A DNA stretch of 64,000 bases from Marinomonas sargassi (GTDB lineage Bacteria; Pseudomonadota; Gammaproteobacteria; Pseudomonadales; Marinomonadaceae), in NCBI RefSeq assembly GCF_025716875.1, contig NZ_JAOVZB010000006.1, positions 205,054-269,053 on the forward strand, written 5' to 3'. Below the pieces are notes generated by a model that was given only the letters and a program-made list of their open reading frames with translations, ran no database searches and had not been told where the DNA came from. Position 1 is the first letter of the stretch. The number at the start of each line of letters is the position of its first letter. Shown here one piece after another: positions 48,489 to 58,344 of the stretch. The position numbers and the translations under genes are program-made.

Positions 48489-49919
48489 ATGGCAAATCAC
48501 CTACAAGCTTCTTTGAATAAAGATCAGCTTTCTGCTCAAGAATATCAAAAGGATGTGATTAACCCTGGGGTAGTACATTTAGGTGTTGGGGCTTTTCATC
48601 GTGCCCATCAGGCAGTTTATTTTGATAGGTTACTAGCTAACCAGAGTGAACAGAACTGGGGCTTAATTGGGGTCAATATAAGACCCCAAGATAGCCAGAT
48701 GTTTTCTCAATTCACGAAGCAAAAAGGGGAATATGTTCTAAAAACCATGGCCGCTGATGGTCATACTGAGTACGAACATATTCGCTCTATCGTTCAACAA
48801 ATTGATGGCGCGCAAGCGCCTGAAGAGGTTGACGAAGCACTGGCGAGTGAGAGCATTCAGCTAGTCACTTCCACCGTAACCGAAGGTGGCTACTATCTGG
48901 ATGAAAACCGCACTTTAATGTTTGATCACCCAGCAATTAAAGCTGACATCGAAGGTGCACGAAATACACTTTACGCTTTTTTATACGCAGGTCTAAAAAA
49001 GCGTAGTGAAACGTCAAAGTCCAAAATCACACTTTTGTGTTGTGATAACCTTCGCCATAATGGTGAGTTGCTAAAAGCGGGTCTTATGCAGTTCCTAGAA
49101 GCTAAGCAAGATCACGCCTTAATTGAATGGGTAAAAGAGAACGTATCTTTCCCATGCTCTATGGTAGATAGAATCACACCTAAGCCGAGCCAACAGCATA
49201 TTGATGATGTTCAAACTCGATTTGGAATTGATGACAACATGACAGTAATGGGTGAAGATTTCATGCAATGGGTTGTAGAAGACAACTTCGCAGGAAAAAA
49301 ACCAGCACTGGATCTTGTTGGCGTTCAGTTCGTTGACAATGTTGTACCATTTGAGGAAGCAAAGATACGAATTTTGAATGCAGGTCACACTTGCGTTACA
49401 TATCAAGCAGCACTGAAAGGGTTAACTTACTTCGATGAAGCGATGCGTGATGATGAACTGCACCAGTACTTCAAAGATTTTATTACGCAAGATTCTATTC
49501 CTGCAATCGGGGAATCTGTGGTAAATTTACCAGCCTACCTAGACGTAATTGCTAACCGTTTTAGCAATAGCAACATTGGTGATACAGTTGAGCGTATATG
49601 TAGTGATGGTTATTCGAAGTTTCCAATTTTCGTTTACCCAACTTTAGAAGGGATTTTCCGCAAAGGCGGCACTCCAACTAAAACAATTCAAGGAATAGCA
49701 AGCTGGTTTACTTTTATCCAGCTCACCAATCAAGGAAAGCTGGATATAAAATATCATGAGCCAAATAACGCTTTTGTAGCCGCATTTACTAATGATGAGA
49801 AAGGTATTGAAGCCTTTGTAACCGATAGTTTTCTTTGGGGAAGTGTTCCTAATGAATACCCCGAGTTTGTTACGCTATTAACTCAAGCCATTCATACTTA
49901 CATGAAGCAATACAGCTAA
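48489..49919 (+). CDS. dalD: polyol dehydrogenase of the mannitol/D-arabinitol family, probably D-arabinitol 4-dehydrogenase
   Basis: A 476-residue long-chain mannitol dehydrogenase-family enzyme that oxidises a sugar alcohol with NAD. The N-terminal VVHLGVGAFHRAHQAVYFDRLL is the family signature. The region MVDRITPKP, then GIDD-MTVMGEDFMQWVVEDNF and EEAKIRILNAGHTC, resembles Klebsiella D-arabinitol dehydrogenase strongly. In the Pseudomonas mtl operon a related enzyme acts on both mannitol and arabitol. The cluster has a xylulokinase but no fructokinase, favouring D-arabitol to D-xylulose. Substrate remains inferred. Confidence 0.85.
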   Translation: MANHLQASLNKDQLSAQEYQKDVINPGVVHLGVGAFHRAHQAVYFDRLLANQSEQNWGLIGVNIRPQDSQMFSQFTKQKGEYVLKTMAADGHTEYEHIRSIVQQIDGAQAPEEVDEALASESIQLVTSTVTEGGYYLDENRTLMFDHPAIKADIEGARNTLYAFLYAGLKKRSETSKSKITLLCCDNLRHNGELLKAGLMQFLEAKQDHALIEWVKENVSFPCSMVDRITPKPSQQHIDDVQTRFGIDDNMTVMGEDFMQWVVEDNFAGKKPALDLVGVQFVDNVVPFEEAKIRILNAGHTCVTYQAALKGLTYFDEAMRDDELHQYFKDFITQDSIPAIGESVVNLPAYLDVIANRFSNSNIGDTVERICSDGYSKFPIFVYPTLEGIFRKGGTPTKTIQGIASWFTFIQLTNQGKLDIKYHEPNNAFVAAFTNDEKGIEAFVTDSFLWGSVPNEYPEFVTLLTQAIHTYMKQYS

Positions 49920-49940
49920 CTAGCCAGCGCTTCAACTGAA

Positions 49941-49973
49941 AAGAGACAAAGCTATTTTATAGCTTTGTCTCTT
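49941..49973 (+). terminator. hairpin after the polyol dehydrogenase gene
   Basis: AAGAGACAAAGCTA (49941-49954) pairs perfectly with TAGCTTTGTCTCTT (49960-49973). There is no clear T-run, so it may attenuate read-through into the regulator gene. Confidence 0.65.
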
Positions 49974-50039
49974 AACTCATTCTCATTAATAATAAAAATA
50001 TGGCGAGCGATAAAAAGATAGCCTATACGAGAAAGCAAT

Positions 50040-50942
50040 ATGACCAACTTAACCAAACGCTTAACACCAGAATATGAACTGGTCGATGAAAATGACACCA
50101 TTCGTTATTTAGAGCATGGCTACCCATGCGAATTAATTCGCTGGCATGCACATAACGACTATGAGCTTCACTTCATTGTAGCAACATCGGGCAAAGTATT
50201 TGTTGGTGACTATATTGGCAATTATTCTCCTGGTCAGTTAATCCTGACCGGTCCTCGCCTACCTCACAATTGGATTTGTCAGAACGACCAAGAAGGTGTT
50301 GAAATTCGAGATATGCTCATTCGTTTTGATCACGAATCTTTTGCAAATGGCGTCCAGATCATCCCTGAATTTGCAGAGGTACTCCCCCTTTTAAACAAAG
50401 CAAAATCTGGGGTTGAGTTCTTCGATATAGATAAAGAATACTTATTAGAGACATTTAATAAGGTTAAAAACTCTAGTGGCTTAGAAAGGCTTATAATTGC
50501 ACTTCCTCTACTAAAAAAACTAGCTCAACATCAGCACTATCGCCTGCTTTCGACAGTACAAATAGACTTAAAATCGAATGAGGCATTACAGCGTAAAATC
50601 AATACTGTGGTTGATTATGTCTCACAGAATTACAATCAGAATATCACTCTATCTAGTGTTGCCAGCCTAATTAACATGTCCGACAGTCACTTTTCTCGTT
50701 TCTTTAAAAAAGCGACAGGCAACCGATTCATTGAGTTCTTAAACCGTGTCAGAATCAGCCGCGCTTGCAGCCTTCTAGCGGAAACTGACCAACAAATTGC
50801 AACAATATGCTTCCAAGTGGGCTTTAACAATGTTGCGAATTTTAACCGTCGCTTTCATGAATTAAAAGGCGTTACTCCTAGAGACTTCCGCTCTCAAAGT
50901 AATATACGTATGGAAGGCGTTATTAACACAGATAATAAGTAA
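50040..50942 (+). CDS. AraC-family transcriptional regulator of the polyol cluster
   Basis: A 300-residue regulator. An N-terminal cupin-like sensing domain (HAHNDYELHFIVATSGKVFVGDYIGNYSPGQLILTGPRLPHNW) is followed by two C-terminal helix-turn-helix motifs (about residues 190-290: ITLSSVASLINMSDSHFSRFFKKATG and IATICFQVGFNNVANFNRRFHELKGVTPRDFR). It resembles MtlR of the Pseudomonas mannitol operon. It lies between the transport/dehydrogenase genes and the xylulokinase and is the likely activator of both. Confidence 0.9.
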   Translation: MTNLTKRLTPEYELVDENDTIRYLEHGYPCELIRWHAHNDYELHFIVATSGKVFVGDYIGNYSPGQLILTGPRLPHNWICQNDQEGVEIRDMLIRFDHESFANGVQIIPEFAEVLPLLNKAKSGVEFFDIDKEYLLETFNKVKNSSGLERLIIALPLLKKLAQHQHYRLLSTVQIDLKSNEALQRKINTVVDYVSQNYNQNITLSSVASLINMSDSHFSRFFKKATGNRFIEFLNRVRISRACSLLAETDQQIATICFQVGFNNVANFNRRFHELKGVTPRDFRSQSNIRMEGVINTDNK

Positions 50943-50958
50943 CTCCTTTCTTTTATAG

Positions 50959-52434
50959 CTATGACTCTTTATTCAGGCTTTTGGTTAATTGATATAAAGA
51001 CTTATAAGTACAGAACTTGTTTTGATAGTACTCTGCCAAATCAAGATTCGGGTTGTGAGTGACAATAACATCAGGCATATAACAATGCTGCTCAATTAAG
51101 CCTTCAATATTACCACCCAGATTATATTCAACGCCGATTAAAGCTAGTCTTGCGGCGCCAACAGCTGGGCCAATTTCTCCACCTTCACGATAAAAGAGTG
51201 TTTTACCTAATACATTCGCAATAATTTGTCTCCATAGTGGTGAGCGGGCACCGCCGCCTATTAGTGACAGGTTTTCAACATCACTACCTGCATCGATCAA
51301 CACCTCTTGGCAATCTAATAATGAAAACGCTACTCCTTCCAAAATAGCCAACACCATATCCGCTTGATTCGTATTGCTACTTAGGCCGAAAAATTGCCCA
51401 CTTGCGTTCGCGTCATTATGTGGTGTTCGCTCACCATTTAGATAAGGCAGAAACACCACACTGGTTTCCAGAATATTGGCTTGCTCTAATCTTTCCAAGA
51501 GTTTCGGCACACTTTCATCTACCAGATCTGCATACCAACCAAGGCAATTAGCCGCACTTAATGTCACTCCCATCTGATGCCAACGATTAGGTAAAGCATG
51601 ACAAAAAGCGTGAACCGTATTTCTTGGATTCGCTTTATGTGAATCACTAACCGCAAAATAAACACCCGAGGTACCTAGAGAAATAATGCCTTGACCAGAA
51701 TTAACCACTCCCATTCCTATAGCCCCAGCTGCGTTATCACCAGCACCGGCAACCAAAGGCACTTGCGGAACACCAAGCTCTTTACTCGACTTTTCAGTAA
51801 GCCTACCAACCACGTCACATCCCTCAAATAACTTAGGCATATTAGATTTACTTAGACTAGAAGCCGACAATAACTCCTCATCCCAGCAACGGGCACTAGG
51901 ATTCAACCACAAGGTACCTGAAGCATCGGAATAATCAGAGGATATACTTCCTGTTAGTTTATAAGCAAGATAATCTTTGGGAAGTAAGACAAAAGCGGTT
52001 TTTGCAAAGACGTCTGGCTCATTCTCCTTTACCCAACGTAACTTTGGAGCCGTAAAACCGGGCATCGCAAGATTGCCCGATTTATCGATCAGTTCTGGAA
52101 ACTCATCCATCATAGCCAAGCACTGATCTTGACTGCGACCATCATTCCACAAAATACAAGGTCTTAGTACTTGTCCTTTTTTATCCAATAAAGTGGCACC
52201 ATGCATTTGCCCTGAAAGGCCAATACCTTTTAACAAACTCAAATCAAATGTCTTCTTCAAGTCGGCAATAACATCTCGACAGGCCTGCCACCACGAAGTA
52301 GGATCTTGTTCAGACCAAGTGCTAAATGGCGTTGTCACCACTAATGAAGCGGAAGATTGCCCTAACACTCTCCCCTGTTCATCTATGAGCACACCCTTTA
52401 AACCCGATGTTCCAAGATCAAGACCCAAATACAT
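50959..52434 (-). CDS. xylB: xylulokinase
   Basis: A 491-residue FGGY-family kinase that phosphorylates D-xylulose to xylulose-5-phosphate for the pentose phosphate pathway. The N-terminal phosphate motif GLDLGTSGLKGVLIDEQG, GQMHG, LWNDGRS, SGTLWLNP and the C-terminal GGGARSPLWRQIIANV are as in E. coli XylB (484 residues). It converges on the AraC gene (16-base gap). In Pseudomonas the matching gene is mtlY. No xylose isomerase gene is nearby, so its xylulose probably comes from arabitol oxidation. Confidence 0.92.
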   Translation of the reverse strand: MYLGLDLGTSGLKGVLIDEQGRVLGQSSASLVVTTPFSTWSEQDPTSWWQACRDVIADLKKTFDLSLLKGIGLSGQMHGATLLDKKGQVLRPCILWNDGRSQDQCLAMMDEFPELIDKSGNLAMPGFTAPKLRWVKENEPDVFAKTAFVLLPKDYLAYKLTGSISSDYSDASGTLWLNPSARCWDEELLSASSLSKSNMPKLFEGCDVVGRLTEKSSKELGVPQVPLVAGAGDNAAGAIGMGVVNSGQGIISLGTSGVYFAVSDSHKANPRNTVHAFCHALPNRWHQMGVTLSAANCLGWYADLVDESVPKLLERLEQANILETSVVFLPYLNGERTPHNDANASGQFFGLSSNTNQADMVLAILEGVAFSLLDCQEVLIDAGSDVENLSLIGGGARSPLWRQIIANVLGKTLFYREGGEIGPAVGAARLALIGVEYNLGGNIEGLIEQHCYMPDVIVTHNPNLDLAEYYQNKFCTYKSLYQLTKSLNKES

Positions 52435-52585
52435 GCTCAGCTACTCCTATGATTTTTTATTTTTAAGTAAAGTATTAAAGAAAGAATGCTGTTTGATTCT
52501 GCAAATTATGATGGATAGCCATTGATATTCGATAAAATACCACTACAAATAGAGCATACATCATCTTTTTGACCCGCTTTTTTCT

Positions 52586-53509
52586 ATGGATAACTTTATG
52601 ATTTCGTTAAATGACACTATTAGCAGCCAGCTTACAAATAAAGAAAGCTTGAGCACTCAGCCGCTCGGCGTTATACGTGTCACAGGAAACGATGCTAGAA
52701 AATTTCTTCAAGGCCAAATAACTTGTGATATCAATAAGCTAGCAGAAAATTATAGCTTATACGGTGCCATTTGCAGCATCAAAGGCCGTATTGTTACAAA
52801 CTTTTATATTGCTCAAAAGGATACTGATATCTTAATTCTTATGAGCAAAGACCTCATAGAAAAAAGCATTCAACACTTAAAAAAGTATGCGGTATTTTTT
52901 AAAGTAGAACTAGTGGATGCTAGCCATGAATTCAGTGTGTTCGCCAAAGTATCCCTACCAACACAAACATCCAAGCCTACCTCTTTACCGGAGCAACTAG
53001 ACACAAATACTGACCCAGATAATGGTATACGTATAACAGCCTGTGAATATCCAATCCGTCTTGACTACCAGATAGTCTCGAATGAAAAATCGACCCTGAA
53101 AGAATCAAATATAGACTTAACTGCGTTTGCTATCCTCGCCGCTAGACCTTTAATACGCCTCGAAAACAGCGAAAATATTTTACCTCAATGGCTTAACATG
53201 CAATCAACTGGAGGAATAAGCTTCACTAAAGGCTGCTATACAGGACAAGAAATAGTTGCTCGAATGCAGTACAAAGGGAAATCGCCAAAACAGCTGGCTA
53301 TTTTTGCATGTAAAAAAGGCATAAACCTTACAAGCAAGATCACAGATCACCAAGGTAAAGAGTTAGGCTATATCTTGAACTCAGGCACCGTGGACAATAC
53401 AAGCTATATACAAGTAATTATGAACATCGCGCCACAAGATGCGGAAGATCTCTTTATTGAAGGTGAGAAACTATTCCACCTTCCATTACCTTATTCAATA
53501 AACGAGTAA
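52586..53509 (+). CDS. ygfZ: folate-binding protein YgfZ (iron-sulfur enzyme maintenance)
   Basis: A 307-residue GcvT-like protein. The signature KGCYTGQEIVARM with its conserved Cys lies near residue 215, and LGVIRVTGNDARKFLQGQITCDI starts the folate-binding fold. YgfZ helps keep MiaB-type and other Fe-S enzymes working, in a tetrahydrofolate-dependent way. The start is uncertain between 52586 and an ATG at 52598; neither has a strong ribosome site. In many relatives it lies directly beside sdhE; here the polyol cluster is between. Confidence 0.9.
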   Translation: MDNFMISLNDTISSQLTNKESLSTQPLGVIRVTGNDARKFLQGQITCDINKLAENYSLYGAICSIKGRIVTNFYIAQKDTDILILMSKDLIEKSIQHLKKYAVFFKVELVDASHEFSVFAKVSLPTQTSKPTSLPEQLDTNTDPDNGIRITACEYPIRLDYQIVSNEKSTLKESNIDLTAFAILAARPLIRLENSENILPQWLNMQSTGGISFTKGCYTGQEIVARMQYKGKSPKQLAIFACKKGINLTSKITDHQGKELGYILNSGTVDNTSYIQVIMNIAPQDAEDLFIEGEKLFHLPLPYSINE

Positions 53510-53516
53510 TTTATTA

Positions 53517-54248
53517 TCACAGGGGCAGAACTATTTGATGGTTTTCGTGCTCGCTAGCCTGTTTCTCAATTGGGTCTAAAGACCAGTTTATTGGTGCTTT
53601 GCTCTGAGAAATTAAATACTGATTAGCTTTTGAAAAGTGGCTACAACCAAAAAAACCTCGATAAGCAGATAAAGGAGAAGGGTGAACACTTTCTAGTACA
53701 CAGTGTTTAGCCTTATCAATCTGGCAACCTTTCTTTTGCGCATAACTTCCCCACAGCATGAAGACGACTCCCTCATGCTCTTTATTAATAAGCTCTATAA
53801 TCCTATCGGTAAAGGTTTCCCAGCCTTTTTTCTGATGAGAGCCGGCTTTCCCTTCTGTTACAGTAAGAACACTATTCAACAATAATACTCCCTGCTCAGC
53901 CCACTGAATCAAAGATCCATGATTAGCCGGTGAAATAGCTAAATCCGCCTCTAACTCTTTATAAATATTCACCAGAGAAGGTGGGATTTTTACGTCTGGT
54001 TTAACAGAAAATGACAAACCATGAGCTTGGCCTTCTCCATGGTAAGGATCTTGACCGAGAATGACGACTTTTACTGAATCAAAAGGCGTCACTTTCAGCG
54101 CCATTAAGCGTTCACTCTCAATAGGAAATACTGTATTAACTCTATCTTCCTGCTCAAGAAAAGACAGTAAAGCACTCATATAGCCTTTATCTAATTCTTG
54201 CTCTAAAGCAGCATGCCAATGCGAGGCTTGCTTCATCTGCTCTTTCAT
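53517..54248 (-). CDS. ung: uracil-DNA glycosylase
   Basis: A 243-residue family 1 UDG that removes uracil from DNA. The catalytic motif LGQDPYHGEGQAHGLSFSV has the water-activating Asp at residue 67, and the HPSPLSAYRGFFGCSHF motif carries the conserved His and minor-groove loop. Length is near E. coli Ung (229). It converges on ygfZ with a seven-base gap, and a phosphotransferase gene lies 16 bases upstream on the same strand. Confidence 0.95.
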   Translation of the reverse strand: MKEQMKQASHWHAALEQELDKGYMSALLSFLEQEDRVNTVFPIESERLMALKVTPFDSVKVVILGQDPYHGEGQAHGLSFSVKPDVKIPPSLVNIYKELEADLAISPANHGSLIQWAEQGVLLLNSVLTVTEGKAGSHQKKGWETFTDRIIELINKEHEGVVFMLWGSYAQKKGCQIDKAKHCVLESVHPSPLSAYRGFFGCSHFSKANQYLISQSKAPINWSLDPIEKQASEHENHQIVLPL

Positions 54249-54264
54249 CTTTTGCCGCCTAGGT

Positions 54265-55140
54265 TTAATGGAAGGGATTCAAATTCGATGAGGATTTAAA
54301 ACGATAATACTCTTGTAGGTTATCAGTGTCTTCTGGTGTCACTATATGCTTTAACAACATCCAAACCATTTCCCTAAGGCTGTAACACCGCGAATACATA
54401 GCAATAACTTCCATCACCTCTTCAGCGTTCAGGTGAGGAGAATAGAAATGTACAAAAGCTTCTATTTGACGCTCATTGAGATTATGCGACTTTGCAATCA
54501 CCGACAAATCATATAGAGGGTCACCTACCCCCGCATACTCCCAATCAATCACCTGTAACTCTTCGTCATCCATCAGAACGTTTTTAGGATTTAAGTCGTT
54601 ATGGCACAAGACATATGGAAGCAATTTTTTAGGTTGTTTTAATAACTTAAAGCAGCTCAAAAGGTAATTATACTCTTGCTGGAGATTTACATTGCCATTT
54701 AACTTAGCGCTCACTTGATCTAAGTAGTGTCGAATTACAGACAATACAAGGTATTCATGATGACCCTTTGGTAATTGATGAATACTTCGAAGCATCCCCG
54801 CTAAACGCTGTAGTGCACTTTCTTGGTGGCACACTTCCCAGCTCAAGGTGGGTTGAGGTAAAAACTCGCAAGCAAAATTACCAAGCTCATCAGACCACAC
54901 CAAATTAGGTGACAATTTCGAATTTGAAGCACAGGTCAATATCCGCATTTCTTCCTTTCGATTGATATAAAAAACCTCTGTATCTATATCCGAAATACGT
55001 AAAACTAGTTGCCCAGCGTCATCCCAACTCAGTAAATAGACCTGATTTGAAAAACCTTCATTCAGCAAAGTACAATGAAGCTCGGAATTAGTAGGTAATA
55101 GTTCACGAATATTATGTAAATGCGCAGTTAATGAGCTCAT
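54265..55140 (-). CDS. phosphotransferase of the APH/choline kinase-like family
   Basis: A 291-residue kinase-fold protein. The catalytic loop CHNDLNPKNVLMDD and metal-binding VIDWEYAGVGDPLYDLSVI are those of the aminoglycoside phosphotransferase/choline kinase group; the N-terminal GFSNQVYLLSWDDAGQLVLRI fits the ATP-binding lobe. Candidates include choline/ethanolamine kinase (LicA-like) or thiamine kinase (ThiK). Nothing in the neighbours (ung, hexR) decides the substrate. It is transcribed away from hexR. Confidence 0.85.
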   Translation of the reverse strand: MSSLTAHLHNIRELLPTNSELHCTLLNEGFSNQVYLLSWDDAGQLVLRISDIDTEVFYINRKEEMRILTCASNSKLSPNLVWSDELGNFACEFLPQPTLSWEVCHQESALQRLAGMLRSIHQLPKGHHEYLVLSVIRHYLDQVSAKLNGNVNLQQEYNYLLSCFKLLKQPKKLLPYVLCHNDLNPKNVLMDDEELQVIDWEYAGVGDPLYDLSVIAKSHNLNERQIEAFVHFYSPHLNAEEVMEVIAMYSRCYSLREMVWMLLKHIVTPEDTDNLQEYYRFKSSSNLNPFH

Positions 55141-55229
55141 TTTTAAGGATTTTATTGCCAGATTTGTTAGTGGCTGTCAGAATGAACAAATCAACAATCC
55201 GAGTCAATAGACAATTTTTGAAGTAGAAA

Positions 55230-56096
55230 ATGAATAAACACGAAGACATTATTCGTAAGATACAAGAACGCCTCAGCACCCTTAGTAAGTCTGAGCGAAA
55301 AGTAGCTGAAGCCATCCTTGCAGCACCAAAGCAAACTATCCATTCCAGCATTGCAAAATTGGCTGCGCGGGCAGAAGTAAGTGAGCCTACAGTAAACCGT
55401 TTTTGTCGAACCTTGGTTGGCAGCGGCTTTCCTGATTTTAAAGTTCTTCTGGCGCAAAGTTTAGCGACAGGGACACCTTATATTAATTTAAATGTTGAAC
55501 CAGACGATGCTCCTGGGGCAGTAACAAACAAAGTGTTTGAAGCGGCGAAAAACAACTTAACTCGCGCCCAAGAAGTATTGCCAGAAGCAACCATTAGTCG
55601 TGTTGTCGACATTCTAGCTCAAGCTCGACGCATTGAGTTTTATGGATTAGGAGCATCAGGTTCTGTTGCTCTAGATGCTCACCATAAATTCTTCCGTTTA
55701 AATATGCCTGTCGTTGCTTATACAGATATACTAGTTCAACGCATGGCAGCAGCTGGTGCACACTCAGGTGACGTGATCGTTATCATTTCTTATACAGGCA
55801 GAACTCTACCTCTTATAGAAACAGCAAGGATCGCTCGAGAAACAGGTGCGGCAGTGATAGGTATCACCAACCCAGACTCCCCCCTTACTGAGCATTGCTC
55901 TATTGTTCTACCGATAGAAGAAACGGAAGATACAGATATATATACTCCAATGAGCTCTCGTATTGTTTATCTAACACTCATTGACGCTCTGGCGACAGGG
56001 GTGTTGCTAAAACGCGGACCAGAGTTTAATGCTCATCTAAAAAAGCTCAAGCAGAGCATCCAAGACACACGAACACCTAAACCAGAAAAAAAATAA
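55230..56096 (+). CDS. hexR: HexR transcriptional regulator (RpiR family)
   Basis: A 288-residue regulator with an N-terminal RpiR helix-turn-helix domain (residues 1-77, SIAKLAARAEVSEPTVNRFCRTLVGSGFPDFK) and a SIS sugar-phosphate-binding domain (about 120-250, FYGLGASGSVALDAHHKF, IISYTGRTLPLIE). HexR represses sugar catabolism genes until 2-keto-3-deoxy-6-phosphogluconate binds. Its targets edd and gap lie just downstream, with matching operators between them. No operator was seen upstream of hexR itself. Confidence 0.94.
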   Translation: MNKHEDIIRKIQERLSTLSKSERKVAEAILAAPKQTIHSSIAKLAARAEVSEPTVNRFCRTLVGSGFPDFKVLLAQSLATGTPYINLNVEPDDAPGAVTNKVFEAAKNNLTRAQEVLPEATISRVVDILAQARRIEFYGLGASGSVALDAHHKFFRLNMPVVAYTDILVQRMAAAGAHSGDVIVIISYTGRTLPLIETARIARETGAAVIGITNPDSPLTEHCSIVLPIEETEDTDIYTPMSSRIVYLTLIDALATGVLLKRGPEFNAHLKKLKQSIQDTRTPKPEKK

Positions 56097-56118
56097 CTTA
56101 ATACCATTCTAAATAATA

Positions 56119-56156
56119 AAAGCCCCATAGGAAAAATTCATATGGGGCTTTTTAAT
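56119..56156 (+). terminator. terminator after hexR
   Basis: AAAGCCCCATA (56119-56129) pairs with TATGGGGCTTT (56141-56151), followed by further T. Confidence 0.85.
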
Positions 56157-56160
56157 ACAT

Positions 56161-56187
56161 AAAAAAAGGGGCTTATAAATAAGCCCC
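56161..56187 (-). terminator. terminator after edd
   Basis: GGGGCTTAT (56168-56176) pairs with ATAAGCCCC (56179-56187). On the minus strand seven T follow (56167-56161), so it ends edd. Confidence 0.85.
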
Positions 56188-56228
56188 AAACACCAGTTAC
56201 TAACACAGTTAGTAATTAGAGGAAGGGA

Positions 56229-58043
56229 TTAATCACTAAATAAGCTACAAGCACCCTGCTCAGCACCGCTTACCGTTAATCGCTGGGCACTAAACAATTC
56301 ACGCCCCATACCTTGATGTGAAGCTGTTAAATCTTGTTCGGCTGCTTCACGGCTATTTAACTCTTCATCTGAAATTAGGACCGATAACGTTCCTTCAATC
56401 GCATCTAACCGCACCATATCTCCGTCTTTAATTTTGGCAATCAAACCACCGGCTAATGCCTCGGGAGTTAGATGAATCGCCGCAGGCACCTTACCAGATG
56501 CTCCCGACATACGACCGTCTGTCACTAAGGCAACTTTATAACCTTGATCCTGCAAGTTGCCTAGGAAAGGGGTGAGTTTGTGTAATTCAGGCATACCAAT
56601 AGCTTTAGGGCCTTGGAAACGCACAACAGCAATACAATCTCTTTTTAATTCACCACTGGAAATGGCATCTGCCAAAGCATTTTGGCAATGAAAAACTGCA
56701 GCAGGTGCCTCAATAATTTTATTTTCATCTTTTACAGCAGAGACTTTAATCACTGCTCGTCCAAGATTACCTTTCAATAATGACAGGCCACCTTCTTTGC
56801 TAAATGGATTATCTATTGGGCGAATAACATCTTCATCTAAGCTAGCTTCAGGACCTTCACGCCAAACCAGCGTATCACCTTCTAGGAATGGCTCTTTGGT
56901 ATAGAGCGATAAACCTTTACCGACAATGGTTTGAACATCTTCATGAACCAAACCGCCTTTCAGTAACTGCTTAACTAAGAACGCCATACCACCTGCCGCA
57001 TGGAAGTGGTTAATATCCGCTTGCCCGTTCGGGTAAATACGAGTCAACAAAGGCACAACTTTTGAAAGCGCAGAAAAATCATCCCAAGTCACAATAATGC
57101 CCGCCGCCCGTGCGTACGCAACAATATGCATAGTATGATTGGTTGAGCCACCTGTTGCTAACAAGCCGACAATAGAATTAACAATGCTACGCTCATCAAT
57201 CACTTCATACATGGGACGATAGTCTCGACCCAAAGCTGTAATTTTTGTAGCAAGCTGAGATGCATGCTTAGTCAGAGCAGGTCGCAAAGGATTGTCTGGA
57301 TTTACAAACGAAGAGCCCGGTAATTGCAGACCCATTATTTCTACCAGTAACTGGTTAGAGTTGGCTGTACCGTAAAAAGTACAAGTACCTGCACTGTGAT
57401 ATGAAGCTGACTCTGCTGCCAGTAATTCATCACGAGTGGCATTACCCTGAGCATAGCGCTGACGAACAGCCGCTTTTTCGGCATTAGTAATACCGGATGG
57501 CATAGGACCTGCAGGAATAAATAAAGCTGGAATATGTCCAAATCGCAACGCGGCAATCAATAATCCAGGGACAATTTTGTCACATATGCCAAGATAAACG
57601 GCAGAATCAAACATATTATGGGATAAAGCAATAGCCGCGCCTTGAGCGATATTATCTCGACTGAAGAGACTCAACTCCATGCCATCTTGACCTTGCGTAA
57701 CACCATCACACATAGCAGGAACACCGCCAGCAAACTGAGCAATCGACCCCATTTCCTGTACCGCTACCCTAATTTGATTTGGATAAGCTTCATAAGGCTG
57801 ATGCGCAGACAACATGTCATTATAAGAGGAAATAATCCCTACATTGGCTTCCTCCATTAGAGTCAGCTTCTGTTTATCCTGAGGCTGACATGCCGCAAAG
57901 CCATGAGCCAAGTTACCACAAGAAAGCTTCCCTCTATGTGGGCCTGATTCTTCCGCCTGCTTCATATCTTTCAAGTATTGCGCACGTAACGATTTACTAC
58001 GTTCAATAATATCTGAGGTAACTTTCTCAACTATCGGATTCAT
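56229..58043 (-). CDS. edd: phosphogluconate dehydratase
   Basis: A 604-residue IlvD/Edd-family iron-sulfur dehydratase (E. coli Edd 603) that makes 2-keto-3-deoxy-6-phosphogluconate, the first Entner-Doudoroff step. Family features are [38 protein letters not shown], the cluster cysteines including [10 protein letters not shown] and [14 protein letters not shown], and [17 protein letters not shown]. The ATG at 58043 has GGAG upstream; the ATG at 58058 is rejected. It diverges from gap, and two perfect HexR boxes lie just upstream. The partner aldolase eda is outside the window. Confidence 0.95.
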   Translation of the reverse strand: MNPIVEKVTSDIIERSKSLRAQYLKDMKQAEESGPHRGKLSCGNLAHGFAACQPQDKQKLTLMEEANVGIISSYNDMLSAHQPYEAYPNQIRVAVQEMGSIAQFAGGVPAMCDGVTQGQDGMELSLFSRDNIAQGAAIALSHNMFDSAVYLGICDKIVPGLLIAALRFGHIPALFIPAGPMPSGITNAEKAAVRQRYAQGNATRDELLAAESASYHSAGTCTFYGTANSNQLLVEIMGLQLPGSSFVNPDNPLRPALTKHASQLATKITALGRDYRPMYEVIDERSIVNSIVGLLATGGSTNHTMHIVAYARAAGIIVTWDDFSALSKVVPLLTRIYPNGQADINHFHAAGGMAFLVKQLLKGGLVHEDVQTIVGKGLSLYTKEPFLEGDTLVWREGPEASLDEDVIRPIDNPFSKEGGLSLLKGNLGRAVIKVSAVKDENKIIEAPAAVFHCQNALADAISSGELKRDCIAVVRFQGPKAIGMPELHKLTPFLGNLQDQGYKVALVTDGRMSGASGKVPAAIHLTPEALAGGLIAKIKDGDMVRLDAIEGTLSVLISDEELNSREAAEQDLTASHQGMGRELFSAQRLTVSGAEQGACSLFSD

Positions 58044-58094
58044 GATTCTCTCCGTCATGTATCTATGCTAAATGGCGATCCACTTCGCCATATT

Positions 58095-58109
58095 TGTAAT
58101 ATTACTACA
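58095..58109 (-). promoter_or_regulatory. HexR operator 1, edd side
   Basis: TGTAATATTACTACA fits the HexR consensus TGTARTWWWAYTACA at every position. It lies about 50 bases upstream of the edd start. Confidence 0.85.
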
Positions 58110-58165
58110 TATTTCATTCTAAAATACCAAAAAAGACAAGTTTTCTTCTATAAACCTCAAAATAA

Positions 58166-58180
58166 TGTAATTTTATTACA
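58166..58180 (-). promoter_or_regulatory. HexR operator 2, edd side
   Basis: TGTAATTTTATTACA fits the HexR consensus at every position. It lies 71 bases (about seven helical turns) from operator 1. Confidence 0.85.
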
Positions 58181-58329
58181 TAAACAAATCGAATAGTCAG
58201 TATTACAAGTAAAAAACTTCAGCATATGACACACTTTTGTAATACAATTTAAAGTATTATTCTAGATAGATTAAAATATAGTCAATCAACGCGAGATTTG
58301 TTACTAATCCTTGCGTAAAAAATTACTTA

Positions 58330-58344
58330 TGTAGTATTTTTACA
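58330..58344 (+). promoter_or_regulatory. HexR operator 3, gap side
   Basis: TGTAGTATTTTTACA fits the HexR consensus at 14 of 15 positions and lies about 75 bases before the gap start. With the edd-side boxes it accounts for most of what I can see in the 374-base edd-gap intergenic region. Confidence 0.75.
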
